A DNA stretch of 11,631 nucleotides from an uncultured Treponema sp. (lineage in GTDB: Bacteria > Spirochaetota > Spirochaetia > Treponematales > Treponemataceae): positions 1 through 11,631 of the forward strand of contig CAMNHD010000023.1 of NCBI GenBank assembly GCA_946538875.1. Direction: 5' to 3'. Numbering within the stretch: position 1 is the stretch's first letter; every line of letters starts with the position of its first letter. A program made the position numbers and the translations under genes. Positions 5,582-11,631 of the stretch are shown here, one piece after another. The notes under the pieces are model-generated. The model saw only the letters and a list, made by a program, of their open reading frames with translations. It was not told the origin of the DNA and searched no databases.

Positions 5582-7012
5582 GTGAATAAACGAGATTTCC
5601 CAAAAATCCACTTTTATGATCAGGATTTTGTTGACATATACGATAAGACTTGGAATTGGCTGGCTGATTATTGGATAGACCCTTCTTCAGGAGATAAATC
5701 GTCAGACGGGCTTTTTATCTACCCGATGCACGGAAATTTCATTTTGGATCAAGCTGAAGCAATCTTCTCATCGTTTTTCCTGGTTTACTCTAACCGCAAC
5801 TATCCTGCAAACAAGAATATTGACTATTTTTATTCACGTCAAGAAGAAAACGGCGCTATCCGTTGGAAGTATGACTCCAAGACAGGTCTTCCCCTGCTGG
5901 ATAAATCCAATCCTGAGGGCATAGGTCTGCCTCTTTTTGCATGGGCCGAGTTCAATCTGTATCACAAAAGTGCCAATAAACGCCGCATCAAGGAAGTCAT
6001 GCCTATTCTGCAGCGCTATATGGACTGGATTGAGCGTACATTCAAGCAGGAAAACGGCCTTTATGCTGTTCCCTTCGAATCTTCCACTATGTTCAACTCG
6101 CCGCGCAAGGGAACTTACTATCCGGTTGACTTTAACAGCTGCATGGCTATCAATGCGGCCCACATGTCGGCTCTGGGAGACATCCTGAACGACAAGGACA
6201 TCAGTTTCCAATACAAGAAAACTTATTTCAGTCTTAAAACAAGAATCAACAGTTTGATGTGGAACAGTGAGACTGGTTTTTATCACGATTTGGATAAGGA
6301 GGAGCACCGTCTTCCTCAAAAGACCATAGCAGGTTTCTGGCCGCTTCTGGCTGAACTGCCGAATGCCGACCGTGCTGACGTGCTGATTTCCCATCTTTCC
6401 AACCCCAAGACTTTTGGTACGGAGCATCCGTTCCCGTCTCTTAGTGCCGACAGCCCTGACTTTAGGGAAACCGGCGAGGGATTCCGTGGAGGTGTATTCC
6501 CTCCGTTCAACTTTATGATTATCAAGGGGCTTGAAAAGTATCAGCGCTATGCCTTTGCCCGCGAATGTGCAATACGCCACCTGTATTTTATCCTGGAAGG
6601 CCTGAGTCCTCTGGATACCAAGCAGAAGGGCGACCTGTACGAGTCATATATGCCTACAAAGGAAGGCCCTGCATCCCTCAAGGGTGATGCTGACTTTCCA
6701 CGCAAGCGTTTCGTGCATTTTCTGGGGCTTTCGTCAATTGCACTGATGATAGAGAACATAATCGGACTGAACATAAGCCTTCCGCGCAAGACTGTTGACT
6801 GGGTTATACCTAATCTTGAAATCATGGGTATTGAAAAACTGTCTCTCAAGCGGAACCTTATAACGATTCTGAGCAACAAGAGCAACCGCGGTTGGGAAAT
6901 TCAGATGGAAAGCGAAAAACTCTACTACTTTACCATCAATATTCTTGACCAGAAGAAAAAGACTCTTCCGATTCCTTCAGGCAAGTGCTCAATGCTGATA
7001 GACAAACTTTAA
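5582..7012 (+). CDS. MGH1/trehalase-like (alpha/alpha)6-barrel glycoside hydrolase homologue
   Basis: A 476-aa protein without signal peptide or membrane segment, so probably cytoplasmic. It starts at GTG, with TAGGAG 5 bp upstream. The sequence follows the helical-barrel glycosidases of the GH63/GH37/mannosylglycerate-hydrolase group. Landmarks are PMHGNFILDQAEAIF (48-62), GLPLFAWAEFNLYHKS (115-130), PVDFNSCMAINAAHM (181-195), AGFWPLLAELP (250-260), FPSLSADSPDF (284-294), GEGFRGGVFPPFNFMIIKGL (298-317) and LYESYMPTKEGPA (352-364). Relatives cut glycosidic bonds of compatible-solute sugars, trehalose or glycans. Where relatives usually read ESGxDNSPR, with the Asp thought to be the acid, this protein reads ESSTMFNSPR (166-175), putting Phe171 in place of Asp. 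Glu354 in the YESY motif is a plausible surviving base. It may be inactive or differently specific; the substrate cannot be named. It is first in an operon, with 16 bp to ppx. Confidence 0.8.
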   Translation: MNKRDFPKIHFYDQDFVDIYDKTWNWLADYWIDPSSGDKSSDGLFIYPMHGNFILDQAEAIFSSFFLVYSNRNYPANKNIDYFYSRQEENGAIRWKYDSKTGLPLLDKSNPEGIGLPLFAWAEFNLYHKSANKRRIKEVMPILQRYMDWIERTFKQENGLYAVPFESSTMFNSPRKGTYYPVDFNSCMAINAAHMSALGDILNDKDISFQYKKTYFSLKTRINSLMWNSETGFYHDLDKEEHRLPQKTIAGFWPLLAELPNADRADVLISHLSNPKTFGTEHPFPSLSADSPDFRETGEGFRGGVFPPFNFMIIKGLEKYQRYAFARECAIRHLYFILEGLSPLDTKQKGDLYESYMPTKEGPASLKGDADFPRKRFVHFLGLSSIALMIENIIGLNISLPRKTVDWVIPNLEIMGIEKLSLKRNLITILSNKSNRGWEIQMESEKLYYFTINILDQKKKTLPIPSGKCSMLIDKL

Positions 7013-7028
7013 CCAAAGAGGCAAAACG

Positions 7029-8573
7029 ATGCAATCACCCCAGGCTGTTATTGAGATTGGCTCTACGGGTATCAGGTTGCTCGTTGCCGAAATCTCTCCT
7101 GACAACAAACGTACTGTTTTAGACCGCTCGGAACTTCCCATAAACATGGGCCGTGATGTCTTTATGTCCGGTTCCATAAGCCGTGAGACTCAATCCGTGT
7201 GCATACATATACTGAGCCGCTTTGGCGAACAGATAGAAGGCTGGGGACTTGACCGCCGTGAAACAGTTGTGCTTGGCACAGCGGCGGTGCGTGAGGCTCT
7301 TAACCGCGATCCTTTTGTGGACCGCATAAAAGTAAAGACCGGTTTTACTGTGCGGGTAATCGATGGAATTGAAGAAAACCGTCTGATGTACATTGCCGTG
7401 ACGGAATGTCTCAAGGAAGAGAGCGTCCGTATGCAGCAGAGCAATTCCATAATCCTTGAAGTGGGCGGTGGTTCAACGGAAATGATGCTCATGGAAAAGG
7501 GCCGTATGGTGGGAGCACATGCGCTCAGGCTTGGCACTGTAATCATAGAGCAGCAGATTTATGCCATGACCGGTAACTACGATGACCCCCACTTTGACGA
7601 TGCAGGCCGCTTTCTGGAAGAGTTCATCCGCAATACAAAGGCTACACTCAACAACGAGATGAATCTGGACAAGGTTCAGCAGTTCATTGCTGTCGGTGCC
7701 GACATGAAGATTGCATCATTGTTTACAGGAAAATCCATAACGCCTTTTCTCTGGGAAATCCAGCGTAAGGATTTTGACCGCTTTGTTGACGAAATCAGGC
7801 TTTTGACAATTGACGAGGTTATCGCGCGGTTCAAGCTGAGCTATTCCGATGCCCAGACTTTCCAGATTTCGCTTATGGCATACAAGCAGTTCGTGAATCT
7901 TACCAATGTGGACACAATCATTGTTCCCGAGACATCCATACGCGAAGGTGTGATAATAAGCCGCATGGTTAACCCAAGCGATCTGCTTCAGCATGAGTTT
8001 GACACACAGATTATTGCCAGTGCCACCACTCTTCTGCGCAAGTATCAGGGCGACGAAAAACATGCCGAGTACGTGCGCAGTATGAGTCTACGCATTTATG
8101 ACGCTCTGCAGAACGAGATGGGCTTTTCTCCTCATGTGCGTCTTCTGCTTGAGATAAGCGCAATTCTGCATGACATCGGAATGTTTATCAGGGCACAGGA
8201 TCACAACCTGCACAGTAAGTACATCATAATGCACTCAGAAATATTTGGTCTCAGCCGTGACGACACTGCCCTGGTTGCCCAGATTGCCGCCTACCACAAG
8301 GGGAACAAAATGCCGCAGGATGACCCTGAGTTCAAGCTGCTTCCCCGCAGCAGCCGCATGATTATCCTCAAACTCTGTGCGATTCTCAGGGTTGCTGACG
8401 CTTTGGACAGAAGCCACCGGCAGAAACTTACGAATTTTACAATCAACTTTGCAAAGGACAGCATGACATTCCGCATTGCGGGGCACACAAATGTGGGATT
8501 GGAAAAACTTGCTCTGAGCGAAAAGGGCGAAATGTTCGAGAATGTGTTCGGTTACAAGCTGGTGCTGGTTTAA
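7029..8573 (+). CDS. ppx: Ppx/GppA family phosphatase with C-terminal HD domain
   Basis: A 514-aa protein, the same size as E. coli Ppx (about 513 aa). The N-terminal actin-like ATPase fold begins AVIEIGSTGIRLLVAE (6-21), the phosphate-binding strand, here with Glu in place of the more usual Asp. VIDGIEENRLMY (110-121) carries the catalytic Glu region, and ILEVGGGSTEMM (142-153) is the second phosphate loop. The C-terminal half (about 330-510) is an HD domain with AILHDIG (378-384) as the metal-binding His-Asp and VADALDR (455-461) as a later metal site. Members remove terminal phosphate from polyphosphate, or convert pppGpp to ppGpp; sequence alone does not separate the two. Direct linkage to ppk favours polyphosphate as substrate. 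AGAGG lies about 9 bp before the ATG. The stop overlaps the ribosome site of ppk. Confidence 0.92.
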   Translation: MQSPQAVIEIGSTGIRLLVAEISPDNKRTVLDRSELPINMGRDVFMSGSISRETQSVCIHILSRFGEQIEGWGLDRRETVVLGTAAVREALNRDPFVDRIKVKTGFTVRVIDGIEENRLMYIAVTECLKEESVRMQQSNSIILEVGGGSTEMMLMEKGRMVGAHALRLGTVIIEQQIYAMTGNYDDPHFDDAGRFLEEFIRNTKATLNNEMNLDKVQQFIAVGADMKIASLFTGKSITPFLWEIQRKDFDRFVDEIRLLTIDEVIARFKLSYSDAQTFQISLMAYKQFVNLTNVDTIIVPETSIREGVIISRMVNPSDLLQHEFDTQIIASATTLLRKYQGDEKHAEYVRSMSLRIYDALQNEMGFSPHVRLLLEISAILHDIGMFIRAQDHNLHSKYIIMHSEIFGLSRDDTALVAQIAAYHKGNKMPQDDPEFKLLPRSSRMIILKLCAILRVADALDRSHRQKLTNFTINFAKDSMTFRIAGHTNVGLEKLALSEKGEMFENVFGYKLVLV

Positions 8574-8585
8574 GGAGGTGTGTGA

Positions 8586-10742
8586 ATGGCAAATTATTTT
8601 AACCGGGAACTGAGCTGGGTTGAATTCAATGCCCGTGTCCTGCACGAAGCCTGCCGAAAAGACCTGCCTCTATTGGAACGCCTTAATTTTCTTGCGATTG
8701 TATCCTCCAATTTTGACGAGTTTTTCCAGGTAAGGGTTGCTTCGATAAAACGCAGCGAAAGGCAGAATCCTGTCCTGACCGACGCATCAGGGTATACCCC
8801 TTCCTCTCTCCTAAAGAAAATTTCTCTCCGCTGCCATCAGATTCTAAAGGTCCAGCAGGAGACTCTCAACAATGACATTCTTCCTTCTTTGTCCCAGAAA
8901 GGATTGTGTTATGTAAGCCCGCAGAACTACAACACATGGCAGAAGGACTTTACCGAGCGTCTGTTCAAGCATGAGATTTTTCCGGTTCTCACACCGCTGC
9001 GCACTGATGCAAAGGATTTCCCCAACATCGGCAATCAGCGTCTTTATGCAGCCTTTATTCTTGAACCAATGCCTGGAATCCATCTTAATGACAATCCTTT
9101 TGCGGCCAAGCATGGAACCAAGGATATTGTGGCTCTGGTTCAGGTTCCGGCTTCTATTCCGCGTCTTGTTCATTTTCCTTCGGGGGATGCGGTGGGGGAC
9201 ACTTCTTCCGCCCATCAGTTCACTACTCTTGACGACATCATTCTGCTCTACGGTTCAGAACTATTTCCGGGGTACAAGGCTACTGAGTCCATGTTGTTCC
9301 GGGTTGACCGCGACGCCGACGTATCTGTTGACGAGGAGTCAATTTCCACAAGCACTTTCATTCAGTCTATGGAGGATGTGCTTGTCAGGAGGCAGTCTTC
9401 CTTTGCAGTGCGCATGGTCTGCACCAGTACGAGTGAAAGACTGTTGACTATTGTGCGGCAGAAGCTGGCACTTTCTGATGACGATATCTATAAGGTGGAC
9501 GGTCTTATTGATCCGGTTCCGCTTACGGGGCTTTCCAAACTTGAGGGTACTGAGAATCTGAGTTTTCCCGAGTGGAAGCATTTTTATCCTGACGATCTGC
9601 CGCAGGATGGAACTTACTGGAACACTTTGCGTCAGCACGATGTCCTTTTGAATGTGCCGTATCAGAGTTATCAGCCGGTGATAAAATTCCTGCAGGATGC
9701 GGCAGAGGATGAAAGCGTTCTTGCCATAAAGATTACGCTTTACCGTACTGGTGCCGACAGTCCGATAATCCACGCTCTTGAGACAGCGGCGCGTAATGGC
9801 AAGCAGGTGACGGCCTTTGTGGAGCTTAAGGCGCGCTTTGACGAAAGGAGGAATATTTCCTGGGCGGCGGAGCTGGAAAGGGCTGGCGTCATTGTTGTGT
9901 ACGGAGTGGTGAATCTCAAGGTCCACGCAAAAATCTGCATGGTCATAAGGCGTGAGGGTGACCGGTTGAGAAGGTATGTGCATCTGAGCACGGGTAACTA
10001 CAATCCGCGGACAGCTACACTTTACCATGACCTGTCGGTGTTCACTTCAAATTCTTCGCTTGCCGTGGACGCGACATTGTTCTTTAATGTGATTTCCGGG
10101 TACAGTGCGCTTCAGACCATGCATCATCTTTACATGGCCCCTGTTACGCTCAAGAGCCGCCTTCTTGAACTGATTGAGCGGGAAGTCAAGCAGAGTTCCA
10201 AGGACTTTCCCGGACTTATCATGGCAAAAATGAACAGTCTGTGTCATCCGGAAATAATTGATGCCCTGTACCGCGCAAGTCAGGCCGGTGTCCGCATAAT
10301 GCTGAATGTCAGGGGAATATGCACCTTGATTCCTGGAATAAGGGACAAGAGCGACAATATAAGTGTTGTCAGTGTGATAGACCGCTACCTGGAGCATAGC
10401 CGCGTGTTCTATTTTCAGAACGCAGGTGAAGAAGAACTGTATCTTAGCAGTGCGGACTGGATGGAAAGAAATCTTGAGCGCCGCATAGAACTGATGTACC
10501 CTGTGACTGACATCCGTGTGTTCAAGCAGATAAAGGATAATCTTGAACTGTACTTTCAGGATAATATGCAGAGCCATGAACTTCAGAGTGACGGGTCATG
10601 GAAAATCCGCAGGCCTGGAAAAAAGGAAGAGCATGTGCGTGCCCAGGAAGTTCTTTATAAAAAATACAAGAGCCGTGCCGAAGCACAGAGGGCCGCACCA
10701 AAACTGGAATTTGTGGTCCGCCGCAAGGATTTGAATTCCTGA
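8586..10742 (+). CDS. ppk: Polyphosphate kinase 1
   Basis: A 718-aa enzyme that reversibly transfers the terminal phosphate of ATP to growing polyphosphate chains. The N-terminal domain opens with NYFNRELSWVEFNARVL (3-19), a signature of the family, followed by NFDEFFQVRVA (42-52). The catalytic phospholipase-D-like core contains NLKVHAKICMV (443-453) and VHLSTGNYNPRTA (465-477). His447 and His466 are 19 residues apart, as are E. coli His435 (the phosphorylated residue) and His454. IDRYLEHSRV (598-607) supplies His604, matching the proposed acid His592. VRGICTLIPG (575-584) and SSADWM (621-626) complete the conserved C-terminal domains. All expected catalytic residues are present and the length is normal. 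A very strong AAGGAGGT (8572-8579) overlaps the ppx stop codon, so translation is probably coupled and efficient. Confidence 0.97.
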   Translation: MANYFNRELSWVEFNARVLHEACRKDLPLLERLNFLAIVSSNFDEFFQVRVASIKRSERQNPVLTDASGYTPSSLLKKISLRCHQILKVQQETLNNDILPSLSQKGLCYVSPQNYNTWQKDFTERLFKHEIFPVLTPLRTDAKDFPNIGNQRLYAAFILEPMPGIHLNDNPFAAKHGTKDIVALVQVPASIPRLVHFPSGDAVGDTSSAHQFTTLDDIILLYGSELFPGYKATESMLFRVDRDADVSVDEESISTSTFIQSMEDVLVRRQSSFAVRMVCTSTSERLLTIVRQKLALSDDDIYKVDGLIDPVPLTGLSKLEGTENLSFPEWKHFYPDDLPQDGTYWNTLRQHDVLLNVPYQSYQPVIKFLQDAAEDESVLAIKITLYRTGADSPIIHALETAARNGKQVTAFVELKARFDERRNISWAAELERAGVIVVYGVVNLKVHAKICMVIRREGDRLRRYVHLSTGNYNPRTATLYHDLSVFTSNSSLAVDATLFFNVISGYSALQTMHHLYMAPVTLKSRLLELIEREVKQSSKDFPGLIMAKMNSLCHPEIIDALYRASQAGVRIMLNVRGICTLIPGIRDKSDNISVVSVIDRYLEHSRVFYFQNAGEEELYLSSADWMERNLERRIELMYPVTDIRVFKQIKDNLELYFQDNMQSHELQSDGSWKIRRPGKKEEHVRAQEVLYKKYKSRAEAQRAAPKLEFVVRRKDLNS

Positions 10743-10743
10743 C

Positions 10744-10766
10744 CCCTTGAGTTAATTGCCCAAGGG
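10744..10766. terminator. Weak hairpin between convergent ppk and recR
   Basis: CCCTTG (10744-10749) pairs with CAAGGG (10761-10766) around an 11-nt loop, inside the 30-bp gap between the two convergent stop codons. There is no T-tract on either side, so it could at best be a poor or factor-assisted bidirectional terminator. Confidence 0.3.
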
Positions 10767-10772
10767 CTTGTG

Positions 10773-11372
10773 TCAGATTTGTGTTCTTCCGCGGAAGCTT
10801 CTGGCGAGCGTGAGTTTGTCTGCATATTCCAGGTCCCCGCCCACAGGGAGTCCGCTGGCCAGTCTGGTGACTGTGACTCCTGTTTCCTTTAGCAGGTGCT
10901 GTATGTAGAGTGCGGTTGTGTCGCCTTCCATTGTAGGGTTGGTTGCGAGAATCACTTCCCTGATTGTGCCGGACTTTACTCTTTCCACAAGGGACTGTAT
11001 CCTCAGCTTGTCCGGAGTTATGCCGTCCAGCGGCGAGATGTATCCTCCGAGCACATGGTAAAGCCCGTGGTATTCATGAGAGTTGTCTATAGTGCTTACA
11101 TCCTGTGCCTGTTCAACAACGCAGATTACGCTTTGGTCACGGCTTGCGTCCTGGCAGATGGGGCACGGGTCAGCTTCTGTCCATGAGCCGCAGATTGAGC
11201 AGGGGCGGATTCTTGTCTTGAGAGTTGCTATCTGCTGTGCAAAGTGTTCCATGAATATGGGATCTGCACGCTGAAGCAAATGGTTTGCAATACGGGCTGC
11301 GCTTTTTTTCCCGATTCCCGGGAGACGCGCAAAGCTTTCAGTGATTTCGTCAAGTGCGTTCATTCCGCTCAT
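10773..11372 (-). CDS. recR: Recombination mediator protein RecR
   Basis: A 199-aa cytoplasmic protein that works with RecF and RecO to load RecA onto gapped or single-stranded DNA. The N-terminal helix-hairpin-helix reads FARLPGIGKKSAARIANHLL (14-33). The Zn finger is CSICGSWTEADPCPIC (58-73), with its four cysteines. The Toprim domain includes ICVVEQAQDV (82-91), ISPLDGITPDKL (111-122) and the conserved ATNPTMEGDTTALYI (143-157). The C-terminal Walker-B-like LPVGGDLEYAD (174-184) is typical. Length and residues are normal for the family. The start ATG shares its A with the TGA stop of ybaB (1-bp overlap, TGATG), indicating translational coupling. A second in-frame ATG lies three codons later and cannot be ruled out as the start. 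Confidence 0.97.
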   Translation of the reverse strand: MSGMNALDEITESFARLPGIGKKSAARIANHLLQRADPIFMEHFAQQIATLKTRIRPCSICGSWTEADPCPICQDASRDQSVICVVEQAQDVSTIDNSHEYHGLYHVLGGYISPLDGITPDKLRIQSLVERVKSGTIREVILATNPTMEGDTTALYIQHLLKETGVTVTRLASGLPVGGDLEYADKLTLARSFRGRTQI

Positions 11373-11631
11373 CAGCTAAGTCCCGGGATGTTAAGTCCTG
11401 CAAAGGAAGGTCCCAACTGTGACTTGATTTTTTCAGTGATTTCTTCCATTGCGGCATGGTGTGCCGAACGAATCAAATCCTGGAGCATAGGAATGTCGCG
11501 GTTGTCCACACAGATTGGCGAAAGCTGAATGTCCACGATTTCGAACTTGCCGTTAAGTGTAACGCTTACCATGTTTCCTCCGGATGAACCGGTAGCTTCT
11601 ATGCTGGCAATCTGATTCTGCATATTCTGAA
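11372..11631 (-). CDS. ybaB: YbaB/EbfC family nucleoid-associated protein (5' end outside window)
   Basis: The visible part is about 86 codons, open to the right edge. The central ASIEATGSSGGNMVSVTLNG is the diagnostic YbaB/EbfC strand-turn-strand. EIVDIQLSPI and the helical C-terminal half LQDLIRSAHHAAMEEITEKI follow the family pattern. Family members are homodimeric DNA-binding proteins of about 100-115 aa, so roughly 20 N-terminal residues are missing. An in-frame ATG at 11623 exists, but the codons before it (reading ..QN) also fit the family's Gln/Met-rich N-terminal helix, so 11623 is unlikely to be the true start. EbfC of Borrelia binds a specific palindrome and spreads over the chromosome; whether this one does is not known. 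The ybaB-recR pairing is classic, often with dnaX upstream, which would lie just outside the window. Confidence 0.93.
   Translation of the reverse strand, partial: QNMQNQIASIEATGSSGGNMVSVTLNGKFEIVDIQLSPICVDNRDIPMLQDLIRSAHHAAMEEITEKIKSQLGPSFAGLNIPGLS

Noticed and set aside
5834..6580. 248-aa open frame antisense to the glycosidase homologue
   Set aside because: It lies wholly opposite a gene with clear family motifs, and its translation shows no recognisable domain or ribosome site.
9339..10028. 229-aa open frame antisense to ppk
   Set aside because: Shadow of the conserved ppk catalytic core; no independent support.
1..11631. CRISPR array, insertion sequence or prophage
   Set aside because: No regularly spaced repeats, transposase, integrase or phage-like genes were found; almost all DNA is accounted for by housekeeping-type genes.

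Overview
The window looks like chromosomal DNA from a spirochaete, probably a Treponema or close relative. This is inferred from the overall character of the proteins and the gene set, not from a marker gene, so the taxon is moderate to low confidence. Base composition is roughly balanced, coding is dense, and no transposase, phage gene, tRNA, rRNA or CRISPR array was seen.

Layout from left to right. (1) Minus strand, 1-702: a small NifU-type Fe-S scaffold gene followed 17 bp later by an FKBP/SlyD-type prolyl isomerase cut by the left window edge. (2) 703-1080: a 378-bp intergenic region holding divergent promoters. On the plus strand an almost ideal sigma-70 promoter leads after only a few bases into a 55-nt hairpin plus T-tract that ends 11 bp before asnB. 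(3) Plus strand, 1081-2820: asnB, glutamine-hydrolysing asparagine synthetase. (4) Minus strand, 2847-5273, convergent with asnB: an 808-aa protein fusing a divergent GatB-like amidotransferase subunit to a type I/II L-asparaginase-like domain. Active-site positions are altered in both halves, including the asparaginase nucleophile. (5) 5274-5581: a divergent control region with a G+C-rich repeat-like block between two promoters. (6) Plus strand, 5582-10742: a tight three-gene run of an MGH1/trehalase-like (alpha/alpha)6-barrel glycosidase homologue, a Ppx/GppA phosphatase with a C-terminal HD domain, and polyphosphate kinase. (7) Minus strand, 10773-11631: ybaB and recR, overlapping by one base, with ybaB cut by the right edge.

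Two functional themes stand out. The first is asparagine and amide metabolism. AsnB makes asparagine, and its convergent neighbour is built from parts of tRNA amidotransferase and asparaginase, the two modules of archaeal GatDE, but seems to have lost standard catalysis. It could be a sensor, adaptor or remodelled enzyme. The second is polyphosphate turnover: Ppk makes polyP and Ppx/GppA degrades polyP or pppGpp, co-transcribed with a carbohydrate-active-enzyme homologue that also seems to lack a usual catalytic residue.

The strongest leads for something undescribed are the GatB-asparaginase fusion, the promoter-proximal hairpin of asnB, and the G+C-rich block at 5316-5460.
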